A stretch of 64,000 bases of DNA from Saprospiraceae bacterium (GCA_016712145.1 JADJRO010000001.1:2728501-2792500), one strand, 5' to 3'; shown: positions 8,501-18,038, counted from the stretch's first letter. Translations and numbers: made by a program. Notes: a model not told the origin generated them from the sequence alone.

Positions 8501-9848
8501 TCAAAATAAAACCATTCAAATTGCAGGTTGTGGTCTGGTGGGAAGTTTACTTGCCTTGCGTTTATTGCAACGAGGATTTGATGTTACCGTGTACGAATCC
8601 CGACCAGATATGCGCAAAGCAACAATCAGTGCAGGACGATCGATCAATCTGGCACTTTCTCATCGGGGAATCCAAACATTAAAACTGGCAGGACTCGAAA
8701 CGGAATTATTGGCAAACGCTATAAAAATGGAAGGCCGTTTAATACACGACCTGGAAGGTCAATTGGTATATCAGGCATATAGTTCAAGACCTGGTGAATA
8801 TATAAATTCCATTTCAAGACGCACCCTCAATGTGATCTTGATGGATGCCATTGAAAAAATAAAACCGAATGCGATTCAGTTTAATACCCAATTAAAAAAA
8901 ATTAATACTCAAACAAATAAAGCTTTTTTTGAAAATGAATCTAAAATTTCAGAAGAACGATTATTTGATTTAATAATTGGGACCGATGGAGCTGCATCGG
9001 CATGCAGGCAATATTTTATGGAACAATCTGCCCGTTTGCATTTTAATTATTCACAAGTATTTCAAAATTATGGATACAAGGAATTAACGATTCCTCCAGG
9101 AGCAAATGGCGAATTTTTATTAGAAAAAAATGTGTTACACATTTGGCCACGAGGCCATTTTATGATGATTGCACTTCCAAATCCCGATGCAACATTCACT
9201 GCAACCTTGTTCTTGCCTTATCACGGATCTGAAAGCTTTGAAGTTTTAAATAATGAAAATCAGTTAGTAAACTTTTTTGAAACCTATTTTAAAGATGCCA
9301 TTTCATTAATTCCCCAATTAACGAGTGAGTTTTTCCACAATCCTACCGGACATCTTTATACAGTAAAATGTTCACCATGGCATGATGAAGATAAAATTCT
9401 TTTAATGGGAGATGCGGCTCATGCCATTATTCCTTTTTATGGCCAGGGAATGAATTGTGGTTTCGAAGATGTCTTCGTATTTGATAAACTGCTTGATGAG
9501 AAAATGGATTGGCAATCAATTTGTAAAACATTTTCAGAAATTAGAAAACCAAATTCGGATGCAATAGCCGATTTGGCGGAAGATAATTTTATAGAAATGC
9601 GCGATAAAGTTGCAGACCCTGTTTTTCAAAGAAAACGCAAACTCGAGATGCAATTGGAAAAACAATTTCCCGAATATTATTCTAAATATGCAATGGTTAC
9701 CTTCAGGCCGGATATATCCTATCGCGATGCCATGATAAAAGGCCGCCTTCAAGATGCTTTGCTAATGAACCTATGCAGTTCAGAAAAAACAGACTGGACC
9801 CCAGATGAACTAAAAGAAATTTATCAACAACTTAAATCGATTGAATAA
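8493..9848 (+). CDS. kmo: Kynurenine 3-monooxygenase
   Basis: This is a 451-residue FAD-dependent aromatic hydroxylase. The FAD-binding GxGxxG motif is near residues 11-16 (AGCGLVGS), the second flavin motif LLMGDAAHAIIPFYGQGMN is near 305-323, and NCGFED is typical of KMO. It converts kynurenine to 3-hydroxykynurenine with NADPH and O2. Together with the overlapping kynU it makes 3-hydroxyanthranilate from kynurenine. The tryptophan dioxygenase, formamidase and 3-hydroxyanthranilate dioxygenase are not in this window. I do not see the C-terminal membrane anchor of eukaryotic KMO. Confidence 0.96.
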   Translation: MIDQNKTIQIAGCGLVGSLLALRLLQRGFDVTVYESRPDMRKATISAGRSINLALSHRGIQTLKLAGLETELLANAIKMEGRLIHDLEGQLVYQAYSSRPGEYINSISRRTLNVILMDAIEKIKPNAIQFNTQLKKINTQTNKAFFENESKISEERLFDLIIGTDGAASACRQYFMEQSARLHFNYSQVFQNYGYKELTIPPGANGEFLLEKNVLHIWPRGHFMMIALPNPDATFTATLFLPYHGSESFEVLNNENQLVNFFETYFKDAISLIPQLTSEFFHNPTGHLYTVKCSPWHDEDKILLMGDAAHAIIPFYGQGMNCGFEDVFVFDKLLDEKMDWQSICKTFSEIRKPNSDAIADLAEDNFIEMRDKVADPVFQRKRKLEMQLEKQFPEYYSKYAMVTFRPDISYRDAMIKGRLQDALLMNLCSSEKTDWTPDELKEIYQQLKSIE

Positions 9849-9854
9849 TTTGGG

Positions 9855-9948
9855 GAAATGTTCCAATGGTCCAATGTTCCAATGGTTCAATGAATAATGG
9901 GATCTTTCATTGAAAATTGCTCATTGAGCATTGCTCATTGAACATTTA
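9855..9948 (+). repeat. Octamer then heptamer repeats after kmo
   Basis: Beginning shortly after the kmo stop codon, the 8-bp units CCAATGGT, CCAATGTT, CCAATGGT and TCAATGAA run in the sense direction. They are followed at about 9918-9946 by 7-bp units ATTGCTC, ATTGAGC, ATTGCTC and ATTGAAC. The rest of the gap to 10134 is AT-rich and holds nothing I can identify. Confidence 0.75.
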
Positions 9949-10134
9949 ATACGTGCTTTGGAGAAATAATGCTCCCAAAAGAAAACTTCAACCTTCATCA
10001 ACACGAATTTAATTTATTAAAAAAGTCAACCTGTTTTAGATAAGGACAGACAATCAACTAACAACGATCACCTATCAACTAATTAATTTCTCGCAGAGGC
10101 GCAAAGAATTGCAAGTGTTCCTCCTATCAACTAA

Positions 10135-10190
10135 CAGCCTAACAGCCTAACAGCCTAACAGCCTAACAGCCCAACAGCCCAACAGCCTAT
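10135..10190 (-). repeat. Octamer array, seven units
   Basis: On the plus strand there are four CAGCCTAA units, two CAGCCCAA and one CAGCCTAT. In the sense direction of the flavin reductase gene that ends at 10206, the units read TTAGGCTG or TTGGGCTG and begin about 16 bp after its stop codon. Confidence 0.9.
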
Positions 10191-10205
10191 CCCCTATTCC
10201 CAATA

Positions 10206-10967
10206 TCATCCATACAACTCAAACCGTATGTGTTCTCGTGGGACTTTAAATTCAGAAAATAAATTTAACACAGCTTCATCAATCATGGCACTCCAGCCAC
10301 AAATAAGAAAAGTACTTTTTGTTGAATCTATAGTATTGTTTTGAAGCAAGGTTTTATAAACTGGGTGTACATATCCGGAATGGATAAAAACTGATGGTGA
10401 ATTAAATTCAACCAATTTGGATTCACGTGATAGGCAAATATGGGTACTGAAATTTAAAACATCCTGTGGCCATTGCAATAATTCAGATTTATAAATGATA
10501 TCCTCCAGGGTTCTGGTTCCATAAATTAGCTGGATGGAATCAAATGTGATTTTTTGTTCTATGATTTTTTGAATCATGGCTCTAAAAGGGGCAAGTCCGG
10601 TGCCCGTACAAATTAGAATTAAATTTTGAGAAGTTTGATCGGGAAGGATAAACGTACCTTCCGGACCTTTGCATTTAAATTGATCTCCTATTGAAATGTT
10701 TTTAAAAAAGTATTCAGATGCCGGTCCCCCTTCCTTATAGGAAATGCAAAATTCAATTTCGTGATTTCCTGGATTCCAGTTTGCAATGCTGTAACTACGC
10801 CAGCGTTGTGCTCTTTTTTCTCCAATGGGAAGATCACAGGTTAAAAATTGACCGGCCTCATATTCAAATAAGCTATCAGATTCTATACGAAAGATGAATC
10901 GACGGGTAAATTCCGTTTCATGGATAATTTTATCTAATTGCAGAGGATACCAGATAGCCGAGGGCAT
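10206..10967 (-). CDS. FAD/NAD(P)-binding oxidoreductase, ferredoxin-NADP reductase family
   Basis: The 253-residue protein is of the ferredoxin reductase type. It has an N-terminal FAD-binding barrel with RWRSYSIANW near 56-65 (the RxYS flavin motif) and GQFLTCDLP before it. A nucleotide-binding domain follows, with CTGTGLAPFRAM near 120-131 and a C-terminal CGWSAMIDEA. There is no fused ferredoxin domain. It would pass electrons between NAD(P)H and a partner carrier through FAD. It could act as a ferredoxin:NADP reductase, but the partner is unknown. It lies 35 bp downstream of the GHMP kinase gene and probably forms an operon with it. Confidence 0.85.
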   Translation of the reverse strand: MPSAIWYPLQLDKIIHETEFTRRFIFRIESDSLFEYEAGQFLTCDLPIGEKRAQRWRSYSIANWNPGNHEIEFCISYKEGGPASEYFFKNISIGDQFKCKGPEGTFILPDQTSQNLILICTGTGLAPFRAMIQKIIEQKITFDSIQLIYGTRTLEDIIYKSELLQWPQDVLNFSTHICLSRESKLVEFNSPSVFIHSGYVHPVYKTLLQNNTIDSTKSTFLICGWSAMIDEAVLNLFSEFKVPREHIRFELYG

Positions 10968-11002
10968 TGTTTAGGTTTCAGAATATATAACAGGAAAGCA
11001 GC

Positions 11003-11911
11003 CTAAAGGATTAATTCAGCATAGGGAATTACCTTTTCGTAGCCTTTAGCTTTAAAATAAGATTCAAGTGCTTCTTTGCCGTTGCTTGCTGTAGCCAGTA
11101 CAATATCTCCACCCCAGGCACCCAATGATTTAATTTCGCCTTGAAAATCCGGAAAATTTTGGTCTTTTATGCGTTGGATGCCCGTATAATTCGAAATCAA
11201 AGACTCATGTTGTGCAATCCAGTTTTCAAATTGTGTTAATGAGTGTATGTCAAGTAATTTATTCGTAAGATCACTGGCTTCCTGGATAATTTTTTTATCA
11301 GGTTTTTGCTGTTTAGCCTTTTCTACAGCTTCTTTACTGCTTGTTTTTTGATTAAGGGGTATAAAAAACAATTTGTCTTGAAAACTAGGTTTGAAATCAA
11401 TTTCTTCCAAATCAATGGAGCCATCTCCTAAGGTATAAAGTATGGGTCCTTCTGCACCGGCGCAGGCAACATCATAGCCGGAGCCCTGTTCAACGTCAAA
11501 ATATAAATGGTATGGATTGACATCAGCCCACGAAGCCATATTAAAAATTAAAGTCGAACTGGATCCAAGTCCCCAGGAGTTAGGAAACTCGAGGTAGTGA
11601 TCTACTTTATATTTTTTCCAATGAGATAAAAATTCTGAATTGTTTTGACAACAGGCCTTTAATAATTTTCTAAGAAATTTTCCGGTTTCAGGGTGACTGG
11701 ATTCCGTCACATCAAATCCCATGAGGTCAATTTCTGCAGAAAACCACTTTTTGCCATCTGGTCCGTAAGAATTCCAAATAATTTCGGAACCGTTCAATTC
11801 CTGTACCTTCATTTTCTGGCCCAAACGGGTAGGCAAAGCCAAAGCGGTAGCACCAAAAAGTACAAGGTACTCTGAACTTAATAACACTTTGCCCCGGGCG
11901 TAAAATTCAGC
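11003..11911 (-). CDS. GHMP kinase, mevalonate-pathway type; probable CTG start
   Basis: The body is a GHMP kinase: SSEYLVLFGATALALP at the N-terminus, the ATP-binding loop FPNSWGLGSSSTL near 115, GYDVACAGAEGP (where the family has GYD.A) and a C-terminal GAWGGDIVLA. Relatives in Bacteroidetes act in or near the mevalonate pathway, but the substrate cannot be fixed here. The first standard codon is GTG at 11885-11887, which would remove the first strand. The frame stays open upstream and encodes NFYARGK, the usual start of this family, directly after a CTG codon at 11909-11911. I therefore extend the gene to that CTG. There is no ATG, GTG or TTG in frame before it within at least 14 codons. 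Confidence 0.8.
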   Translation of the reverse strand, partial: AEFYARGKVLLSSEYLVLFGATALALPTRLGQKMKVQELNGSEIIWNSYGPDGKKWFSAEIDLMGFDVTESSHPETGKFLRKLLKACCQNNSEFLSHWKKYKVDHYLEFPNSWGLGSSSTLIFNMASWADVNPYHLYFDVEQGSGYDVACAGAEGPILYTLGDGSIDLEEIDFKPSFQDKLFFIPLNQKTSSKEAVEKAKQQKPDKKIIQEASDLTNKLLDIHSLTQFENWIAQHESLISNYTGIQRIKDQNFPDFQGEIKSLGAWGGDIVLATASNGKEALESYFKAKGYEKVIPYAELIL

Positions 11912-12122
11912 TTTAATAAATATTGGATTTTCGAAATCCTGGCGAAGATAGGAATTTGTTTATATATATGTATTTTTAATATGATTTTGCGGTGCCAAGT
12001 ACTTAGAAGTATTAAAATTATCCTAAAATAAGGCTAAAATGGCCCGTCAGCTATGGCTACAAGGCTTGGAGTGCGTTAGTTTATTTTACTTTGCATTTTA
12101 AATTGGAATACAAAATACTGCC

Positions 12123-13529
12123 ATGAGACAAATAACCTGTTTGCTGTTACTATTTGGTTCAACGTGGCTTTTTAGCCAAAAAGACAGTGTTGAAATTCGC
12201 TGCAAGGTCCAAGGCCTTAAAAGCGGAACGGTCAAATTAATAAGTGTGTTTGGCGACCAGAATTTATTTGTGGATTCTACCTTTTCAAACGAACAAGGGG
12301 AATTTGAATGGATTCGTAAAAAACCCTACCATCCAGGTTATTATTATTTGATTTTACCGGATTACACAAACTTTCATATGATTTTGGATGCCGATCAACA
12401 TTTTTCAATGGTTACTACCAAGGAAGATCTAATTGGCAACATGCGGGTTAAGGATTGTATTGATAACCAGCTGCTGTACGAGTCACTCAAACTTCAATTA
12501 AAACATGAAATAGCCATGGATTCTCTGAATACCATGAAAAATAATGCTCCAAATGACAATTTGACCTTAGATAAATTTGATTTGGGTATTAAAAAAATTA
12601 TTGATGAGAAGAAACAACAAATGGAGGGGTTCATAAAAAAATATCCTGATGTTTTTTTTGTAAAATTTAAACGGGCAGGACAAAACCCTGATTTGATGAA
12701 TCTTCGTAATGCTAAGGGAGAAGTCGATCGCGACCGACAACTGGAAATGTATCGGCTTGCCTTTTGGGATAATGTTGATTTAAGTGATACGCGTCTTTTG
12801 TACACTCCGGTATTGGTCAATAAGTTGAAGAAATTTATATTGGAGTTAACACCACAACATCCGGATTCTATCATTCGACAAGCTGATTATATTATTAAGA
12901 AATCTTTGGTGAATAAAGAAATATTTCAGTTTGTCAGTAACTGGATTGCGTTAAACTATGAACCAACCAAGACGAAGGTAATGGACGGGGAAGCCGTTTT
13001 TGTATTTATTTTGGATAAATACTTTACAAAGGAAAATGCATTTTGGATGGATGAAAAAGAATTAGCTGCAATAAAGAAAAAAGTATATGAAATGCAATCC
13101 AGTTGTTTGGGTTGTCAGGGACAAGATATTATTTCAACAGATTTAAACGGAGCAACACGTTCCATTTATGAGCTGAAAGAAGATTTTGTGATAGTGTATA
13201 TGTATGATCCGGACTGCGACCATTGTCAGAAAGAAACGCCCCAGCTGATTCAGTTTTATAAAGAATGGAAAGCTAAAGGAGTCGAAGTATTTGCGGTTGT
13301 ATTAAATTCAACAGATCAAAAATGGCGCGACTTTGTAAAAAAATAGCAAACGGATCTTTGGATCAATGTTCACGATCCAACCAATCGAAGCATATATGCT
13401 AAATATTTTGTTGATATCACTCCTGAAATTTATGTTTTGAATAAAGAGCGTAAAATCATTGGTAAAAATTTAAAACCAGATCAAATTAAATTAATTATTG
13501 AGAAAGATCTGGCCAGCAGATCAAAATGA
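12123..13529 (+). CDS. Exported thioredoxin-like protein (DUF4369/TlpA type), interrupted by an in-frame TAG
   Basis: The product has a signal peptide (CLLLLFGSTWLFSQ), a DUF4369-like beta domain (about 20-125), a helical middle and a C-terminal thioredoxin fold with the redox pair Cys-Asp-His-Cys near 366-369. It is probably a periplasmic thiol-disulfide protein. A TAG at 13344-13346 stops the frame after WRDFVKK. The same frame continues with LWINVHDPTNRSIYAKYF, DITPEIYVLNKE and IIGKNLKPDQI, the normal end of this fold, to a TGA at 13527-13529. The full product would be 468 residues. The TAG may be a real nonsense mutation, a one-base sequence error or a read-through codon. Confidence 0.8.
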
Positions 13530-13543
13530 GGGATCCCGTTCAA

Positions 13544-13673
13544 AAACAATGGGTTGAAACCCATTGTTTATAAACGGGGCATATTGCATTGATATTCAAA
13601 ATGATACTCCCTCACTAGTTTGATAAAATTTGCCCATTCCAAATCTGGGGTTGAAACCCCAGATTTGGAATGG
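13544..13673. repeat. Two long hairpins of the GGGTT/AACCC family
   Basis: The first hairpin (13544-13569) has a perfect 12-bp stem and a GA loop. The second (13634-13673) has a perfect 19-bp stem and a GA loop. Both share the core GGGTTGAAACCC, while the outer stems differ in sequence but keep perfect pairing. They lie downstream of the thioredoxin-like gene. An open frame on the minus strand across the second hairpin is an artefact of the palindrome. The rest of 13674-13980 is AT-rich without a gene. Confidence 0.9.
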
Positions 13674-13984
13674 ATACTTATAGCTTTCTAATTTATCTAA
13701 GATTAATATGATAGAACCAAAAGAGCTTCTGGGTTTAATAAAAAAACCGGTCAACAAAGTCAACCGGTTCCGTTCACAATATGAAGAGGTTCTCAGAGCC
13801 AATATATGAGAACCATTAAAATAGGTAAGTATATTTTAGAAAAGACATTTCTTATTCATATCAAAAGAGATCCCAATTTATCAATCTAAGCAAGGAATAA
13901 TTTTTTTAATCCAAGCAAACCTTCTAAAATAGCTCGTATTATTATTTCAAACTTTATTAAATTTCATAACATAGATTTATAAAT

Positions 13985-14031
13985 GAAATCCCGATAGATC
14001 CATAAGGAAATACCGGGATTTTCTCGTCACA
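13985..14031. terminator. Hairpin between convergent genes
   Basis: AAATCCCG at 13986-13993 pairs with CGGGATTT at 14024-14031 over a 30-base loop. It sits between two genes that converge and is followed by TTCTC, so it may serve as a weak terminator on either strand. Confidence 0.4.
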
Positions 14032-14068
14032 AATTTCAATATTACAGCCCTAGCGTTCCAGGCTGCCA

Positions 14069-16291
14069 CTAATTTTTAGTTTTTAGAGCAATGGTTGCTC
14101 GATAAAGAAGTTTAGATTTTTCATATATGTTTAAAATGTAAGTACCAGATTGAAAGCGATCATTCAGTTGAAGGATGCTTTGTTGACCGATCCACTTTTG
14201 TGATAACAAAACACGACCATTTAAATCACACAATTGAATATCCTTTTCCGGAGACAGCATGTCAGTTTCCAAGATCAGATAGTCTGTCCCCGGATTCGGA
14301 TAAATGTTCACATTTAGTATTGAAGGATCGGCAACTTTAATTGAAACAATAATAAAGTCCCTGTTTATTGTATGTATTGTTGTATTCGTTTGAATCGGTG
14401 CATTAAAATCAAAATAAATTGAAGCCGTATTGGATAATTTGGTTTCTAAAGGCGCTTTGGAATTGGGTCGAATGGAATACTGAACAAATCCTTGTGAATT
14501 GGCATCATCAATCGATTGGTAAGGGAGATAAATCGGGTCAAAGCGGAAGCTTAATACCCGATTTATCAAACTAAAACTAAAAGGGTGCGATGCATTCAGG
14601 ATCTTAAGCGTACTTAGATCCATCCATTCACTTAAGGTATCAACAATAACTACTTTAAATGCAGTGTCGTTTCCAGTATTTTGGAAACGGATTTTATATT
14701 CTAAGGTTCGTTGGGATTCAATATAATGATCTGATTGATATCCCAAAGGACTTGCCGTTTTATCATTGGGATCAAATGAAGATCTGGAAGCTTGACAATC
14801 AATTGCAATGTTGGGATCTTCTTCATCTTCCGGAAACATTAAATAATAACCGGTACTGATTCCTCCGGAACCATTTTTACCACAGGCTTCCAAGGCTATA
14901 GAAGGATAAGATAAGCCAGGATGATTTTTAACCTGATCTGTAATCAGTCGATAGGTTTTTCCATTTGCTGGGTATTCAATATCAAAAAAACTGGCCTTAT
15001 TTAATTTGATATCCTTCTTTAAACCAGGCATGATATCGTCTTCCACAATCCAATATTGAACCGGATCAGGCATATCCTGTGTGCCAATATTTTGAATACG
15101 GAATTTATTTTTTCCATTTTCACATTTGGCATCTAATTTTATACTGGCACCGGACCAGTTTGCCGGAATAATGCAATCTTTATGAGGCAGTATTTCTGCA
15201 CTGACACAATGCGTTTGACCAATACTTGTAGAATCACAGTCTATGTTTACGGTAATCGTAAAATTTCCATGTTTAAAAATATCAAGCTTTCCTATTAGAA
15301 ATTCTGCATAGGGCGCTTGAAAATTTGAAATCGGAATGCTGGCACCCTTCAAACTCATAAAGGGATCTAATTTAATAAGTACCTTAACAGAATCAGCTGC
15401 CAGGGTGCCGATGTTCTCATAATGTATATAATACGAGTAGTCCACACATCTGCGGACAATAGGGGTGTTTATTTCAACAGATAATTCCGGACAATCAACC
15501 ACGGATTGCATGCCATAACTCAAACCGATAATTTTTGTAGTTGAATCAATCAACACCATTTGATAATTTGTACAAGAAGTCCAAAGAGAAGTAACCGGAA
15601 GTATTTTGTAATAATGCAATCCAAATTCTTGTTTCGTATAAAACAAGTTTTGTGGATTCTTATACGTGTTGATTTGATTATTAAAACTATCTAAAATGGT
15701 ATATTGCGTAAATAAGTCTTCCTGAAATTCGTAGTTACAGTTTTTATTAATATCAATATAGGCATTAAAAAAACTTGGAACATTCAACAATGCATCACAG
15801 GAATTATAAAGTTTGACAATTTGTGGAATTAAGTTTGGATCTTTTATCTCCGTTGGAAGCGGGGATTGTACAAATTCATAGCAATGGGAGAAATTTGGAT
15901 TGGATTTCCAAAGTATCCGAAATACCAATTGTCCATCTGGTATATTGAATCCATTTATAAATAAAACATCCCAACTTACAGAAATCGTTTTTGAAATGGA
16001 ATTGTAAGTAATATTCACACCCGACTGAAAATTCATTAATTGAATTTGATCTACACCTGCAAAATCACCTTGATTGTTAATTTCTTTAAGAGAAAAATGC
16101 ATCGTTCCCACTCGTTGAAAATGGGTAGCTCGTAACTCGATGATATTGGTATCTAAATTCCAACCCTTATCTATTAAATAAAGACTTACGGTGTTTTGTG
16201 CAATTAAAGCATTTTGAAATCCGAAAATCCCAAAAATTAAAACACTTGTACTTAGTATAATTCTGATATATCTATTCATGGCTTTGGCCAT
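14069..16291 (-). CDS. Large exported protein with repeat-adhesin domain and T9SS sorting domain
   Basis: The 740-residue protein has an N-terminal signal segment (IILSTSVLIFGIFGFQNALIA). Around residues 500-640 is a conserved exported-protein module beginning SFDPNDKTASPLGYQ and ending in SNTASIYFDFNAPIQTNT. This DUF11-like Ig-type domain is common in Bacteroidetes surface proteins. The C-terminus is a T9SS type A sorting domain (VNIYPNPGTDYL). Cysteines are frequent in the middle. It is probably attached to or released from the surface, with unknown ligand. A -7-like box TACTTTTG lies on the minus strand at 16302-16309, upstream of the start. Confidence 0.85.
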   Translation of the reverse strand: MAKAMNRYIRIILSTSVLIFGIFGFQNALIAQNTVSLYLIDKGWNLDTNIIELRATHFQRVGTMHFSLKEINNQGDFAGVDQIQLMNFQSGVNITYNSISKTISVSWDVLFINGFNIPDGQLVFRILWKSNPNFSHCYEFVQSPLPTEIKDPNLIPQIVKLYNSCDALLNVPSFFNAYIDINKNCNYEFQEDLFTQYTILDSFNNQINTYKNPQNLFYTKQEFGLHYYKILPVTSLWTSCTNYQMVLIDSTTKIIGLSYGMQSVVDCPELSVEINTPIVRRCVDYSYYIHYENIGTLAADSVKVLIKLDPFMSLKGASIPISNFQAPYAEFLIGKLDIFKHGNFTITVNIDCDSTSIGQTHCVSAEILPHKDCIIPANWSGASIKLDAKCENGKNKFRIQNIGTQDMPDPVQYWIVEDDIMPGLKKDIKLNKASFFDIEYPANGKTYRLITDQVKNHPGLSYPSIALEACGKNGSGGISTGYYLMFPEDEEDPNIAIDCQASRSSFDPNDKTASPLGYQSDHYIESQRTLEYKIRFQNTGNDTAFKVVIVDTLSEWMDLSTLKILNASHPFSFSLINRVLSFRFDPIYLPYQSIDDANSQGFVQYSIRPNSKAPLETKLSNTASIYFDFNAPIQTNTTIHTINRDFIIVSIKVADPSILNVNIYPNPGTDYLILETDMLSPEKDIQLCDLNGRVLLSQKWIGQQSILQLNDRFQSGTYILNIYEKSKLLYRATIALKTKN

Positions 16292-16301
16292 TATTTCAAT
16301 A

Positions 16302-16309
16302 CAAAAGTA
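16302..16309 (-). promoter_or_regulatory. Possible -7 promoter box
   Basis: TACTTTTG on the minus strand matches TAnnTTTG exactly and lies about 10 bp upstream of the ATG of the 740-residue protein. The -33 region is only T-rich, so the call is tentative. Confidence 0.3.
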
Positions 16310-16426
16310 TCTGAATCAATTGCCCTTAAAAAATAAAAATATTGTAATTTGTAGCCTAATTAACAAAAATAAAAAACTATAATACATTGATATACAATAT
16401 TATAAGATATTAATTTGTATAAAAAA

Positions 16427-17839
16427 ATGAAGAATCCTCAATTTTTAGAGCTTTATCTTAACTTAAATCTGAAGCAAAAAGCAGGATTTAGAAGGTATTT
16501 GGCTTCACCTTATTATAATACCAACAAAAAACTAAGCCTAAGTTTTGATTATTTAGACCACTTGACAGATTTAAAAATTGAATTGCTAAAACCAGCCTTA
16601 TTCGACAAATTGTATCCTGGTGAAGCCTATTCTGATGTCAAATTGCGTTTATTGTTTTCTGAACTATTAAAACAGTTAAAAAATTTCCTTTTTATTGAGG
16701 AAAAACAACAAAATGAATATGAAAAAGAACTTTTCTACATTCGATTTCTGAGGAAGACCAAGCAAATCAAACTTTTTGAAAATCAAACAGAAAGCTTTCG
16801 GAATGAATTAAAAGGAACTAAGACCTGGAATCCTGATATTTATGAGATCCGGCATCAGCTGGATATGGAATTATTGCATTATGAATCGTTTAAAAATCGT
16901 TTTAGTTATTTTGATTTTAAGGAAAGTTCAGAAATCCTGGAAATTGATTCCTTAATAAAACGACTGCGCATCTATTTGGAACAACTTTCACATGAGGCCA
17001 TTGGCGCCAGTAGTTTTGAATATCCATTAATTGATGCCTGGGTTGAATTAGCCGAAAAAAACGCTTGGGATCAAAAGCCGGAATTGGGTATTTACATGAT
17101 GGCTTTGAAAATGTACCGTTATCCAACAGAAGAGCAGTATTTCAGAGACTATCTCAGTTTAATTAGCCGATATGAAAAGGACTTTGATTTTGAACGAGGC
17201 CGTGAAATTTATTTAACTGCATTAAATTATAGCATTCGGAAAATCAATCAAAACGATCCTCGTTTTTTTGGACAAACGCTTCAACTATTTCAACATTGCG
17301 TTAAATTTGGTTGGCTGCTGGATTATGGAGTCATGAGTTCGCTTACATATAAAAACATTATTTCTTTGTGCATTCGGATGAATGATTTGGATTTAGCCAT
17401 CAAACTTCTGGAGGATTATAAAAATTTGGTTAATCCTAAAGAACGAAATCCGATATACAGTTTTAATCTTGCTAAAATTTATAAAGAGCAAAAAGAATAT
17501 GCCAAAGCATTGTATTTATTAAACACCAGTGTATTTCGTGATCCATTGATCGAATTAAATGCTCGTGTGGAAATGATTAAAATTTATTATGAAATAAAGG
17601 AAGATGAATTAATGCATAATCAGATTAAGGCGACCGCTAATCTTATGAAGCGTTCAAAAAAATTGGGCTATCACAGAGAGTATTACAATAATTTTTTAAA
17701 TACGGCCAATAGATTGTTTTCCACAAAACAAATTCAGAAGATTGAAAAGGAAAAATGGCTAGAGGACATTCGAATGGACAACCGGCTCATTGAGAAAAGC
17801 TGGTTGTATTTAATGGTAGATCGTTTGAAGACGAACTAA
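16427..17839 (+). CDS. Helical cytosolic protein of unknown function
   Basis: I take the ATG at 16427 rather than a TTG 12 bp upstream, because MKNPQFLELYLNL gives a normal start. The 470-residue product has no signal peptide or membrane segment. It is rich in Lys, Glu, Leu and Tyr and predicted to be almost wholly helical. Residues 320-430 look like degenerate TPR pairs (LDLAIKLLEDY, YSFNLAKIYKEQKEYAKALYLL). It could be a scaffold. I do not recognise a catalytic motif or named family. The stop codon is followed by the composite 3' repeat described below. Confidence 0.75.
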   Translation: MKNPQFLELYLNLNLKQKAGFRRYLASPYYNTNKKLSLSFDYLDHLTDLKIELLKPALFDKLYPGEAYSDVKLRLLFSELLKQLKNFLFIEEKQQNEYEKELFYIRFLRKTKQIKLFENQTESFRNELKGTKTWNPDIYEIRHQLDMELLHYESFKNRFSYFDFKESSEILEIDSLIKRLRIYLEQLSHEAIGASSFEYPLIDAWVELAEKNAWDQKPELGIYMMALKMYRYPTEEQYFRDYLSLISRYEKDFDFERGREIYLTALNYSIRKINQNDPRFFGQTLQLFQHCVKFGWLLDYGVMSSLTYKNIISLCIRMNDLDLAIKLLEDYKNLVNPKERNPIYSFNLAKIYKEQKEYAKALYLLNTSVFRDPLIELNARVEMIKIYYEIKEDELMHNQIKATANLMKRSKKLGYHREYYNNFLNTANRLFSTKQIQKIEKEKWLEDIRMDNRLIEKSWLYLMVDRLKTN

Positions 17840-18038
17840 GTCTATAGAAAGGAGTCTTTAAGGAAATTTTGCAATGGTACAAATCTGCAATGGTACAATG
17901 GTATTTAGTCTATAGAAAAGAAGTCTTTAAAGAAATTCTGCGATGGTTCAACCCCGCAATGGTACAATTTTAACAAATAAAACTAACTAAATAACTAGTT
18001 ACCGACGGCGTCCCGCCGAGGTCAGAGGGGATTTGCTT
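17840..18038 (+). repeat. Composite 3' repeat: GTCTATAG block, octamers, GC-rich imperfect palindrome
   Basis: After the stop codon come GTCTATAGAAAGGAGTCTTT, four 8-bp units at 17872-17903 (CAATGGTA, CAAATCTG, CAATGGTA, CAATGGTA), and a second GTCTATAG block at 17908. Four more octamers follow at 17940-17971, then AAATAAAACTAACTAA, then GTTACCGACGGCGTCCCGCC and AGGTCAGAGGGGATTTGCT. The part from 17907 to 18038 recurs, inverted, at 47720-47842 and 47858-47988. GGCG and CGCC flank a three-base loop. The remaining gap to 18230 has no gene. Confidence 0.9.

Noticed and set aside
13596..13802. 68-residue minus-strand open frame
   Set aside because: It is created by the 19-bp palindrome and flanking sequence, with no start context or protein-like pattern.
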